From Rhizobium sp. L51/94 (lineage in GTDB: Bacteria; Pseudomonadota; Alphaproteobacteria; Rhizobiales; Rhizobiaceae), in assembly GCF_019355555.1 (NCBI RefSeq), contig NZ_CP072144.1:124001-188000 (forward strand): 64,000 nucleotides of DNA, given 5' to 3'. Below are positions 17,374-25,544 of this stretch, one piece after another (the stretch's first letter is position 1; the number at the start of each line of letters is the position of its first letter). The notes beneath the pieces are model-generated. The model was given only the letters and a program-made list of their open reading frames with translations, had not been told where the DNA came from and did no database searches. A program made the position numbers and the translations under genes.

Positions 17374-18218
17374 CAGTTTTCTCGCTTCAGGCTGCTCTCA
17401 TGCCATCGGTGCAGGCTCACCCAGGAAATGAAAGAGGTAATCGCAAAGATCGCCACGCCGAGCATCGACAGCATCAGCAGGGCGGCGAACAGGCGGGGGA
17501 TATTCATGCGGTATTGCGCCTCGAGCAGCCGGAACGCGAGGCCCGAGCCGGCCCCGGCCGAGCCGGCGGCAAATTCGGCGACCACCGCCGCGATCAGCGC
17601 CAGCCCGCCACCGATGCGCAGGCCGGTCATGAAATAGGGCTGGGCTGCTGGAAGCTTCAGATACAGCAGCGTCTGCCAGCGTGAGGCGCCATAGAGTTCG
17701 TAGAGATTGATCAGGTTGTGGTCGACGCTTTTCAGCCCCTGCACCATGTTGGACAGGATCGGGAAGAAGGCGACGAGGAAGGCGCAGATCAACAATGCTG
17801 CCTGCGTCGAGGGCGCGTAGATCAGGATCAGCGGCGAGATCGCCACGACAGGCGTCACCTGCAGGATGACTGCGAGTGGATAGAAGGCGAGCTCGATCCA
17901 GCGCGACTGGACGAGGAAGATCGCGAAACCACCGCCGCCGATCAGCGCCAGCAGCAGCGAGATCAGTGTGATCTTCGTCGTCACCCAGAGGGCGGGCGCA
18001 AGCGTACCCCAGTCGGAAACGAAGGCATTGGCAACAGCGACAGGACCCGGAAGGATATAGGGCGGAATGCCGGACAGCCGGACATAGGTATGCCAGATCA
18101 GCACCAGTACGGCGATGACGGCAATCGGCACTGCAATGCGCAAGGCGAGATCGCGTCGGCCGGTATTGGTGGTCTGCTGGCCTTCCGGCAACGGGTGTGT
18201 TTTGGGCTCGTTGCTCAT
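17373..18218 (-). CDS. ABC importer permease (nitrate/taurine/pyrimidine type)
   Basis: A 281-aa inner-membrane permease of the SsuC/TauC/ThiX family with about six transmembrane segments and the EAA loop (ELYGASRWQTLLYLKLPAAQPYF). ATG 18218 overlaps the ATPase stop (TGATG) with GGAGG upstream; an upstream GTG (18221) is less likely. Works with the ATPase and binding protein encoded just before it. Confidence 0.87.
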   Translation of the reverse strand: MSNEPKTHPLPEGQQTTNTGRRDLALRIAVPIAVIAVLVLIWHTYVRLSGIPPYILPGPVAVANAFVSDWGTLAPALWVTTKITLISLLLALIGGGGFAIFLVQSRWIELAFYPLAVILQVTPVVAISPLILIYAPSTQAALLICAFLVAFFPILSNMVQGLKSVDHNLINLYELYGASRWQTLLYLKLPAAQPYFMTGLRIGGGLALIAAVVAEFAAGSAGAGSGLAFRLLEAQYRMNIPRLFAALLMLSMLGVAIFAITSFISWVSLHRWHESSLKREN

Positions 18219-19042
18219 CACGCCTCCTCTGCCGTGTTGATGGCTGCGATCAGCGACCGGGAGACGGTCTCACAGGCCCGCCGATACTCTTCCGACGTGC
18301 GATAATGGGCGTCGCGCTCGAGACTGGTGACCAGCGGAATATCGGCATGGACGCGTCCGGGCCGCGACTTCATGACGACGATGCGATTGGAAAGGTAGGC
18401 GGATTCGAACACCGAATGGGTGACGAAGATCACCGTGATGCCCGTCGTCTTCCAGAGCCGCAGCACATCGTCGTTGAGCTTCTGGCGGCTGATCTCGTCG
18501 AGGGCTGCAAAGGGCTCGTCCATCAGCAGGAGCTTCGGCTTGGTCACCAGCGCCCGGGCAATCGAGACACGCATCTTCATGCCGCCGGACAATTCGCGCG
18601 GATAGGCATCGACGAAGTCGGCAAGGCCGACTGTCTCGAGCGCTTCCATGATCGGGCCGCGGGCCGCAGCTTTCGACACGCCGCGCAGCCGGAGGGGCAG
18701 GTAGACATTGCCGAACGCCGTCTTCCAGGGCATCAGCGTCGGCTCCTGAAACACGAAGCCGATATCGCCTTCCGGCAGGCCCCGGGCATTGATGCGTGAG
18801 CTCGGCCAGTCGATGCTGCCGCTCGTGGTGCCGCCAAGGCCTGCAATGATCCGCAGCGCTGTCGACTTGCCGCAACCGGACGGGCCAAGCAGGCTGACAA
18901 ACTCGCCGCTTTCCACCGTCAGCGACATGTCGGACAACGCGACGGTGCCGCTGGAAAACACCTTGGACACCGACTGCATCACGACCAGCGGACGCTTGCG
19001 CGCTTCCGTCGATCGGGACGCCTGGGTTTCGGCTAGGGACAT
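18218..19042 (-). CDS. ABC importer ATPase (nitrate/taurine/pyrimidine type)
   Basis: A 274-aa ATPase: Walker A GPSGCGKST near residue 55, Q-loop VFQEPTLMPW, signature LSGGMKMRVSIARA, Walker B KLLLMDEPFAALDE, and switch histidine FVTHSVFE. SsuB/TauB/ThiZ-like. Second gene of the operon, 68 bp after the binding-protein gene, with a hairpin in the gap. Confidence 0.9.
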   Translation of the reverse strand: MSLAETQASRSTEARKRPLVVMQSVSKVFSSGTVALSDMSLTVESGEFVSLLGPSGCGKSTALRIIAGLGGTTSGSIDWPSSRINARGLPEGDIGFVFQEPTLMPWKTAFGNVYLPLRLRGVSKAAARGPIMEALETVGLADFVDAYPRELSGGMKMRVSIARALVTKPKLLLMDEPFAALDEISRQKLNDDVLRLWKTTGITVIFVTHSVFESAYLSNRIVVMKSRPGRVHADIPLVTSLERDAHYRTSEEYRRACETVSRSLIAAINTAEEA

Positions 19043-19069
19043 GGACTGGCTCTTCCTGAAGGCAGTTGC

Positions 19070-19095
19070 GGTTCGCAGCCTCGCGGTCGCGAACC
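19070..19095. promoter_or_regulatory. Intercistronic hairpin after the binding-protein gene
   Basis: GGTTCGC (19070-19076) pairs perfectly with GCGAACC (19089-19095) across a 12-nt loop, in the 68-bp gap between binding protein and ATPase genes. Such hairpins often protect the upstream message and raise binding-protein levels relative to the permease; inferred here. Confidence 0.5.
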
Positions 19096-19110
19096 TCGCG
19101 CGCGCGGCGT

Positions 19111-20133
19111 TTATTTCTTGAGCGCCATGCCGACGCCCTTGCAGACGAATTTCGTCGTAAAGGCCTTGGTGTAGTCGGTATCGGCCTTGACGACCTTGAT
19201 GCCGACCATCTCCTCAAAGAACTTCTTGTAATGGGCATCCGTCATGCAGCCGATGCCCTTGTCGAGGGCCTCGCCGGATTCGGCGATCCCGTATTCCTTC
19301 ATCTTGGCGATCGAATAGGCGATCTGTCCGTCCGTCATGTCAGGATTGTCGGCCTTGATCAGGGCGTTCGCCTTGCTGTTGTCGCCGTACAGATAGTTGT
19401 ACCAGCCCTCGATCGAGGCGTCGACGAAGCGCTGGACGACATCCGGCTTGCTGTCGACCATCTTCTGCGAGGTGGTGATCATCGTCGAATAGGGCGAATA
19501 TCCGTTGTCGGCGAGCAGGAAGACTTTCGGTGCGACGCCGGTCTGCTTCTCGATTTCGTAGGGCTCAGACGTCAGGTATCCCTGCTGGGCCGATTGCTTG
19601 TCGGCAAGGAACGGACCGGCATTGAAGGTATATGGCTTGTACTGCTCGTCGGCAAAACCTTTGAAGTTCGACTTCATCCACTCGAAATAGGTGAGGTAGC
19701 CGTCCTTGCTCATGAAAATAGTGTGTAGCTTGGCCAGATCCTCGAACTTCTCGACACCGGCATCGGCATCGGCATGGGCGAGCAGCACCTGCGGATCCTT
19801 CTGGAAGATGGCGGCAACGTCGAGGATCGGAACTCCCTGTTCGACCGCCGAAAGCTCCTGCTGCGGGCCACCCATGTAGAAGTCGATCTTTCCGGCAATG
19901 AGCAAAGCGCTGTTGGCAGCGTTCGGGCCGCCCTGGACGATTTTGACGTCAAGGCCGTGCTTGGCGTAGGTGCCGTCGGCGACGGCCTGGTAAAAACCGC
20001 CATGCTCGGCCTGGGCCAGCCAGTTGGTACCGTAGGTCACCTGATCCAGCGCGTAGGCGGGCGCGGTCAGTGCGCCGACGAGGCCGAAGCCAAGGGCTGC
20101 GGAAAAGGCAATGGTGTTCATGAGCTTCGACAT
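19111..20133 (-). CDS. ABC substrate-binding protein, NMT1/THI5-like
   Basis: A 340-aa periplasmic binding protein. The signal peptide MSKLMNTIAFSAALGFG ends near the cleavage site PAYALDQ. The mature part has the NMT1/SsuA fold (TYGTNWLAQAEHGGFYQAVADG, GLDVKIVQGG). Members bind pyrimidine precursors, sulfonates, nitrate or similar small molecules. ATG 20133 starts a normal signal peptide; the longer frame does not. First gene of the operon, divergent from LysR. Confidence 0.87.
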   Translation of the reverse strand: MSKLMNTIAFSAALGFGLVGALTAPAYALDQVTYGTNWLAQAEHGGFYQAVADGTYAKHGLDVKIVQGGPNAANSALLIAGKIDFYMGGPQQELSAVEQGVPILDVAAIFQKDPQVLLAHADADAGVEKFEDLAKLHTIFMSKDGYLTYFEWMKSNFKGFADEQYKPYTFNAGPFLADKQSAQQGYLTSEPYEIEKQTGVAPKVFLLADNGYSPYSTMITTSQKMVDSKPDVVQRFVDASIEGWYNYLYGDNSKANALIKADNPDMTDGQIAYSIAKMKEYGIAESGEALDKGIGCMTDAHYKKFFEEMVGIKVVKADTDYTKAFTTKFVCKGVGMALKK

Positions 20134-20216
20134 GGCAGGCGTTCCCCATTTTTGTGGCCACCAGTCGCCTTGGAAGACGCCGGATTTTCTGCATTTGAGC
20201 GGTTGCCTTGCGCTTT

Positions 20217-20254
20217 GAAAAGCATCAAAATTCGTGCGCAACGATGCCTTTTTG
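20217..20254. promoter_or_regulatory. Bipartite motif, copy 1 (GAAAAGCATCAA-N16-TGCCTTTTTG)
   Basis: A 12-mer and a 10-mer separated by exactly 16 bp in the LysR/binding-protein spacer. The same two blocks with the same spacing recur before the creatininase gene (22125-22162). Probable operator and/or promoter recognised by the local LysR protein. The downstream block here also sits in a small palindrome (GATGCC-TTTTT-GGCATC, 20243-20259). Confidence 0.6.
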
Positions 20255-20319
20255 GCATCTCAAGACGCGCCTGTACCGAAATTGTGCGCGCTGCTTAAAA
20301 TTAACGCAAAGAGGCGCCC

Positions 20320-21270
20320 GTGCTGCATTCCAGGAAGCTTCTCTACATGAACGAAATCGCCCGCTGCGGCTCGATCCGCAAGGCGGCGGCGCGGCTGAAC
20401 GTGGCTTCGTCGGCGATCAACCGGCAGATCCTGGCGCTGGAGGAAGAAATGGGCGCGCCGCTTTTCGAGCGCCTGCCGCGCGGCCTGCGCCTGACGGCCG
20501 CCGGTGAACTCTGCATCGAGCATATCCGCGAGGTCTTGAAGACCTACGAGCGGCTGGAGGGGCGGATCCGCAGCCTGAAGACGCAGCAGGCCGGCAAGAT
20601 CCGGCTGGTGACCACGGTCGGTCTCGCCTCCGGGCCGCTGCCTGAAATCATCGCCCGGTTCCAACTCAAGCACCCGCGCGTATACCTGCAACTGCGCAAC
20701 GACGCAGGCACGACGACGGTCAACCCGGTGCTGACCGGCGAGGTCGACATCGGCCTCGGCTTCAACATTCCGGCAACGCCGGGCATCCGGACGCTGGCCA
20801 ATTTCGACATCCCGATCGGGGTCGTCTTTCCGCCCGGCCACAGGCTGCTAGCGCCGGGGCCGATCAACCTTGCCGACGTCGTGCAGGAGCGCCTGATCCT
20901 GGCACAGCCGGGAACGAGCCTGCGTGATGCCATCGACCTCATGCTGGCGCGTCTCGACGTGCATGTCGAACCGGTCCTCGAAACCAACGCGTCCGAGATG
21001 CTGAAGAAGCTGGTGAAATGCGGGGCGGGGCTGACGATGCTCAATCCGCTCGACGTCATCACCGAATGCCGCTCTGGCGAACTGGTGTTCCGGCCCATCG
21101 CCGAGCCGCATACCCGCCATCAGCCGATGAAGCTGTTTGCCCGGGCCCGCGCGCCGCTCGACGCCACGACCAGCCTGTTCGTCGAATATCTGCTCGCCGA
21201 ACTCGCCGGGCTCGTCACCGAGTTGCAGGCCAAGGGCCACATCGCCCCAGACCGCCCGGCAGCCGCCTGA
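20320..21270 (+). CDS. LysR-family transcriptional regulator
   Basis: A 316-aa LTTR: winged HTH at about 1-62 (GSIRKAAARLNVASSAINRQI, LFERLPRGLRLT) and an effector-binding domain at about 90-300. A GTG start at 20320 has AAAGAGG 5 nt upstream. It is divergent from the importer-amidohydrolase operon and convergent with the creatininase gene (3 bp between stops). Likely controls both flanking units through the shared motif; the effector is probably the imported compound or a product. Confidence 0.9.
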   Translation: MLHSRKLLYMNEIARCGSIRKAAARLNVASSAINRQILALEEEMGAPLFERLPRGLRLTAAGELCIEHIREVLKTYERLEGRIRSLKTQQAGKIRLVTTVGLASGPLPEIIARFQLKHPRVYLQLRNDAGTTTVNPVLTGEVDIGLGFNIPATPGIRTLANFDIPIGVVFPPGHRLLAPGPINLADVVQERLILAQPGTSLRDAIDLMLARLDVHVEPVLETNASEMLKKLVKCGAGLTMLNPLDVITECRSGELVFRPIAEPHTRHQPMKLFARARAPLDATTSLFVEYLLAELAGLVTELQAKGHIAPDRPAAA

Positions 21271-21273
21271 AAA

Positions 21274-22071
21274 TTACCGAGAGTAGAGGTTAGAAAGCGG
21301 GTAGGCCTTGAGATCGTATAGCATCTCGACGAAACCCTTGACCTGATGTCGGCAGATTGCCGCTCCCTTCTCGGCGGTGCCGAGCGATGCGTCGCCGACG
21401 ACACCGTTGGGGTTGAGATCGTGGGCGATCCAGGCCAACGAGTGCGGCGGCAGCGGTTGGATATATTGGGATTGTTCGCGCATCCATTCGGCTTTCGAGA
21501 CGAAATTCTGCGCCTTGTCCATCCGCACCAGGTCGGGGCGGAAATGTAGCATCAGCGATGTCTCGACTTCACCGCCGTGAATACCGTAACGGGACTCGTG
21601 ATCGCTGATCAGACCCTCGGGATTGCCGAACCGGCCCCATTGCGTCGACATGACCGCCATCTGGTAGCGGACGCGCAGTTCGCGGGCGACGATGCTCATG
21701 ATGTCGACATTGCCCCCATGGGAATTGACGATCACCATCTTGCGCAGGCCAGCTTCCGCCACCTTGGCACCGATCGCCGTCCACACCGGGATCAGCAGTT
21801 CGGCACCCAGCGACAACGTGCCGGGACCGTAGACATGCTCGTTGGCCTTGCCGATTTCCTGAGTTGGAAGCACCAGAATATCGAGATCGTCCTGCCGCTG
21901 GGCGCGCAATTCGGCCAGCATGCCATTGGCTATCGCCACATCCGTCGCCACGGGCAGGTGCGGGCCGTGCTGCTCGGTGGACGCGATCGGCAGGATAGCG
22001 ATGGTCGTGTCTGGCGACAGCCCGGCAAAATCGTAGGTATTCAGCTCGTTCCAGTAAAATGGCGTCGGCAT
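21274..22071 (-). CDS. Creatininase-family amidohydrolase
   Basis: A 265-aa member of the creatininase/MftE/ArfB family of metal amide hydrolases. Metal-binding motifs: ASTEQHGPHLPVATD (Glu, His, Asp), NSHGGN, and a glutamate in GGEVETS. Length is normal. ATG 22071 is chosen over an upstream extension that would run through the regulatory motif. It has its own promoter region with copy 2 of the bipartite motif, suggesting it acts in the same pathway as the cytosine-deaminase-like enzyme. Creatinine, a hydantoin or another cyclic amide could be the substrate. Confidence 0.82.
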   Translation of the reverse strand: MPTPFYWNELNTYDFAGLSPDTTIAILPIASTEQHGPHLPVATDVAIANGMLAELRAQRQDDLDILVLPTQEIGKANEHVYGPGTLSLGAELLIPVWTAIGAKVAEAGLRKMVIVNSHGGNVDIMSIVARELRVRYQMAVMSTQWGRFGNPEGLISDHESRYGIHGGEVETSLMLHFRPDLVRMDKAQNFVSKAEWMREQSQYIQPLPPHSLAWIAHDLNPNGVVGDASLGTAEKGAAICRHQVKGFVEMLYDLKAYPLSNLYSR

Positions 22072-22124
22072 CGACCCGTCCCTCGTTGTCTGTGGGGTAT
22101 GGGTTACGGAAATCGACCGGGCAC

Positions 22125-22162
22125 GAAAAGCATCAATTTGTGGCCGTGCTGCTGCCTTTTTG
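22125..22162. promoter_or_regulatory. Bipartite motif, copy 2 (GAAAAGCATCAA-N16-TGCCTTTTTG)
   Basis: Identical 12-mer and 10-mer blocks with identical 16-bp spacing to 20217-20254, while the 16-bp spacers differ. It lies 54 bp upstream of the creatininase ATG, in the same orientation relative to the controlled gene as copy 1. Confidence 0.6.
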
Positions 22163-22333
22163 AGGACGATGACACCTAGCGCCGCCGCATGCCCGCATGC
22201 AGCTGGAAAAAGTAAAGCCCGATGCCGGGAACGAGAACTATTGTTCCGCGTAATCATGGTGATATCAGTTTGGCCACCTAAGGCTCCGCCGAAACAACTT
22301 GCCTAAGCCTTTTTGACCCCCGGGAGTGCAGCC

Positions 22334-23311
22334 TTGCTCACCATCCACCGCGATACCACCCCCTCCGTGCGCCAGGCCAACACCGGCGTTGACCTCCCAG
22401 ACAAGGTCATCTGGATGGACCTCATGGATCCGACGGCGGAGGAAATTGCATTCGTCGAGGCCGGAGCCCATATCAAGGTCCCGTCGCGGGATGCCCTGAG
22501 CGAGATCGAGGCATCAAGCAGGCTCTCGAGGCAGGGCGACCACCTCTATCTCAGCACTCCGGTCATCGGCCACGCGACGCTGGACGATGCTGAACTGTCG
22601 CCGGCCGGCTTCGTGCTCGGCAAAGACATTCTCGTCACCATCCGCTACGCATCGCTGCCGACGTTCGACGCAGTTGTGGAGCGGATGAACAAGGATGGCA
22701 CTATCGCCAGCAGCGTGGGGGTATTCACCTCGCTGCTGGAAGCCATAGTAGACCGTGGCGCCGACGCACTCGAGCATCTCGGGGCCGCCATCGACGAAGT
22801 CTCAAGATCGATTTTTCGTGGCCAGATTTCGGGTCTCAAAGACCCTAGCAAGGCGACCGCAACGCTGCACCGGACGCTGTCAAGGATCGGCGGCCTTGGC
22901 GACCGCCTGTCGAAGGCGCGGGACGTGCTTCTCGGCGTCGGGCGTATTGCATCATTTAGCGGCGACGTTGCCCACGAATGGCTGGCGCCGGAATTCCGCG
23001 ACAGGCTGGCCGCGGTCTGCAAGGACGTCGTGTCGCTCAGCGACTACGAGACGCACCTCTCCGACAAGATCCAGTTTCTGCTCGACGCCGTGCTCGGCTA
23101 TATCAACATCGAGCAGAATGAAATCTTCAAGGTGCTGACCATAGCCTCAGTCGTCGGCGTGCCTCCAACCCTGCTCGCGGGTATCTGGGGCATGAATTTC
23201 AAGTCGATGCCGGAGCTCTCGTGGACATGGGGCTATCCGATATCGCTGGCACTGATCGCCCTCAGCGCCATCCTGCCACTCGTCTGGTTCCGCCGGAAGG
23301 GCTGGTTCTGA
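22334..23311 (+). CDS. corA: CorA-family magnesium/divalent cation transporter
   Basis: A 325-aa CorA-family channel: a large cytosolic N-terminal domain, two C-terminal transmembrane helices (about 265-320) and the signature GMN in the loop (AGIWGMNF). It ends in a basic tail (FRRKGWF). TTG 22334 is the preferred start (GGGAG 7 nt upstream); TTG 22313 is an alternative, and no ATG fits. A possible EcfG-like promoter (GGAAC-N16-CGTA, 22228-22252) lies upstream but its -10 half is imperfect. Confidence 0.87.
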   Translation: MLTIHRDTTPSVRQANTGVDLPDKVIWMDLMDPTAEEIAFVEAGAHIKVPSRDALSEIEASSRLSRQGDHLYLSTPVIGHATLDDAELSPAGFVLGKDILVTIRYASLPTFDAVVERMNKDGTIASSVGVFTSLLEAIVDRGADALEHLGAAIDEVSRSIFRGQISGLKDPSKATATLHRTLSRIGGLGDRLSKARDVLLGVGRIASFSGDVAHEWLAPEFRDRLAAVCKDVVSLSDYETHLSDKIQFLLDAVLGYINIEQNEIFKVLTIASVVGVPPTLLAGIWGMNFKSMPELSWTWGYPISLALIALSAILPLVWFRRKGWF

Positions 23312-23352
23312 CGCGGCCAGGGTGTGGACACCGTGACCGCTCTTCGCAGACC

Positions 23353-24423
23353 TCAACCCGCCTTCGCCGGACCGACCGAGCCGCGTTCGATGATCGACGT
23401 CGGCAGGACGATCCGTTGCGGCGCATGCGTCTCTCCCTTCAGCCGGCGGATCAGCAACTCTGCAACCGCCTTGCCCATTTCATAGACGGGTTGATCCACC
23501 GCCGTGATCGGCGGCGTCGTGACACTCGTCCAATCGGCATCGTGGAAGGTGACCAGCGACACGTCCTGCGGCACGCTGAGGCCGAGATCGCGAATGGCCT
23601 TGTAGATCTCCAGGCCGATGATGCTGTCGGAGGCGATGATCGCGGTGGGGCGATCCGGCTTCGCCATGATATTTGCCACGATCGATGCCGTGCGGGCTTT
23701 CTTGGCGCCGAACATGAGATAGCGTTCCGGATCCGGGATATTGGCTTCCGCACAGACTGCGAGCAGGCCGGCAATGCGCTCGCGCACGGTTGACGTCGGT
23801 ATGTGGTTGAAGTTCCAGTCCGGGCCTGCCTCCGCCTCGGCCGCCGTGAAATAGGCGATCCTGCGGTGGCCTGCGGCCACCAGCAGCCGCGCCACCCGGC
23901 TGGCGGCATCCCTGTCATCGACGGTCACGGTGTCGACGTTGAAATCCTGCAGGGGGCGGTCGAGCAATGCCAGGGGACGGCCGGAGCGGTCGATGTCCCT
24001 GAGATGGGCGATCTCCCGGCTATCCGATGGCGAGACGATCAGTCCATCGACCCGCTTGCCGATCAGCACCCGGACTGCGGCCTTCTCGGCCTCGAGTTCT
24101 TCACCGGAATTGGCGAGGATGACGTTGAAACCGGACGCCCGTGCAACATCGCTGATGCCGCGCACCGCAAGGCTGAAGAAAGGATTTTCGATATCGCCGA
24201 CGACCACGCCCAGCAGGCCGGACTTTCCGGTCGTCATGCTCCGGGCCAGTTCGTTCGGCCGGTAATCGAGCGCCTTGGCCGCAGTCATGACGTCCGCATG
24301 GACCTTGTCGCTGACGACGCCATAGCCGCCGAGCACGCGGGCCGCCGTCGCCTTCGAGACATTGGCCGCCCGGGCCACATCCGCAACCGTCACGGCGCGG
24401 GTTTTCACGGATATTTTTTTCAT
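23353..24423 (-). CDS. LacI-family transcriptional regulator
   Basis: A 356-aa repressor. The HTH at about 8-55 reads VTVADVARAANVSKATAARVLGGYG; the hinge and periplasmic-binding-protein-like effector domain (about 65-345) follow. ATG 24423 gives the normal LacI N-terminus; the upstream open frame is spacer. Divergent from the ABC/FAD-oxidase operon, with two operators between. Usually LacI proteins sense sugars; here the controlled genes look like an amine or amino-acid system. Confidence 0.9.
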   Translation of the reverse strand: MKKISVKTRAVTVADVARAANVSKATAARVLGGYGVVSDKVHADVMTAAKALDYRPNELARSMTTGKSGLLGVVVGDIENPFFSLAVRGISDVARASGFNVILANSGEELEAEKAAVRVLIGKRVDGLIVSPSDSREIAHLRDIDRSGRPLALLDRPLQDFNVDTVTVDDRDAASRVARLLVAAGHRRIAYFTAAEAEAGPDWNFNHIPTSTVRERIAGLLAVCAEANIPDPERYLMFGAKKARTASIVANIMAKPDRPTAIIASDSIIGLEIYKAIRDLGLSVPQDVSLVTFHDADWTSVTTPPITAVDQPVYEMGKAVAELLIRRLKGETHAPQRIVLPTSIIERGSVGPAKAG

Positions 24424-24482
24424 CCCGGCAACGACTACAAGAGATGTTGACGAACCGTCAATCCGAATATACCAATTATCAA

Positions 24483-24517
24483 TGAGACCGGTCTCACTAA
24501 CGTAGAAACCGGTCTCA
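24483..24517. promoter_or_regulatory. Two LacI-type operators
   Basis: TGAGACCGGTCTCA (24483-24496) is a perfect 14-bp palindrome, and AGAAACCGGTCTCA (24504-24517) is a near copy. Their centres are 21 bp apart, two helical turns. Central CG-containing palindromes of this form are typical LacI-family operators. They lie in the spacer between the repressor and its target operon. Confidence 0.78.
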
Positions 24518-24638
24518 TCCGCATAAAAGTGAGTTTTCGGGTAACAAGAACCATGCAGCTGAACGTCGGCGCGAGCCTTCCGACGGTGCCAAATGGCGTG
24601 CCCGTTCGACCCAAAAAACAAGTTCAGAGGAGAACGAC

Positions 24639-25478
24639 ATGCGCATGATGGGAATAATCAGATTTGTGAAGCCGGCAGCTCTATCGGCCGCGCTGGTTTT
24701 TGCAGCGGCTTTGGCAGCCGTCGGCACGAGCCCCGGGGCCTTTGCCGCAGACGACAACAAATACGGCCTGATCGACGCCAAGCAGATCAGCGTCGGGACG
24801 ATGGGCGATGCCAAGCCTTACGTCTTCACCACAGCAGACGGCCAGTTCACCGGTTTCGATATCGAGCTTTTCCTCGATGTCGCCAAGCGCATGGGCTTCA
24901 CCAAGGAGCAGGTTATCTTCACCGGCCAGGACTTTTCGGCGCTGATACCCTCGGTCGCCAACGGTCGATTCGACGTCGCGGTTGCCGCCATCGGCACCAC
25001 CGCCAAGCGCAAGGAAACCGTCGATTTCTCCGATGGCTACCTTGCCGGCTACCTCTCCGTGCTGACCGCCGACAAGGCGATTACCGGCGCGGAAGGCCTG
25101 AAGGGCAAGCGGCTCGGCGTAGTCCAGGGGACGCTGCAGGAAATCTATGCCGCGAAGACTTTCACCAGCACAGATCTGGTGAAGTTTCCCGACAACAACT
25201 CTGCGGTTTCCGCCCTGAACAACGGTACTGTCGACGCGCATTTCCTCGATTACGAAGCCGCCAAGCAGTATTCAGAGCGTTATCCAGCGCTAAAGATCGC
25301 GGTCAATATCCCGTCCTTCGATGCACCTGCCGGCTTCGTCATCAAAAAGGGCAACGATGCCTTCCGTGAAGCACTGAACACCGGCCTCCACGCCGCGATG
25401 CAGGACGGCACCTGGAAGAAACTTTACGAAAAATGGTTCCCGGGTTCGCCGATGCCAGCCGACTATCTCCCGAAATAA
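24639..25478 (+). CDS. Amino-acid-type ABC substrate-binding protein
   Basis: A 279-aa family-3 periplasmic binding protein. A long signal peptide ends near GAFAAD (about residue 37). The mature protein has the SBP_bac_3 pattern: PYVFTTADGQFTGFDIEL, DFSALIPSVANGRFDV, and GLKGKRLGVVQGT. AGAGGAGA lies just before ATG 24639. It binds an amino acid, opine or related amine and hands it to the fused permease-ATPase downstream. Confidence 0.9.
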   Translation: MRMMGIIRFVKPAALSAALVFAAALAAVGTSPGAFAADDNKYGLIDAKQISVGTMGDAKPYVFTTADGQFTGFDIELFLDVAKRMGFTKEQVIFTGQDFSALIPSVANGRFDVAVAAIGTTAKRKETVDFSDGYLAGYLSVLTADKAITGAEGLKGKRLGVVQGTLQEIYAAKTFTSTDLVKFPDNNSAVSALNNGTVDAHFLDYEAAKQYSERYPALKIAVNIPSFDAPAGFVIKKGNDAFREALNTGLHAAMQDGTWKKLYEKWFPGSPMPADYLPK

Positions 25479-25487
25479 CGACGCCTG

Positions 25488-25518
25488 GCCGGCTGCCGGC
25501 AATAACCAGGCAGCCGGC
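25488..25518. promoter_or_regulatory. Intercistronic hairpin after the binding-protein gene
   Basis: GCCGGCTGCC (25488-25497) pairs perfectly with GGCAGCCGGC (25509-25518) across an 11-nt loop. It lies between the binding protein and the fused transporter gene and has no U-run, so message stabilisation or partial termination is likelier than full termination. Confidence 0.55.
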
Positions 25519-25544
25519 ACACCATCGATAGCAAGGGGATAGGA

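Noticed and set aside
22228..22252. EcfG-type promoter GGAAC-N16-CGTA before corA
   Set aside because: The -10 half ends in A instead of the usual T; kept only as a remark in the corA entry.
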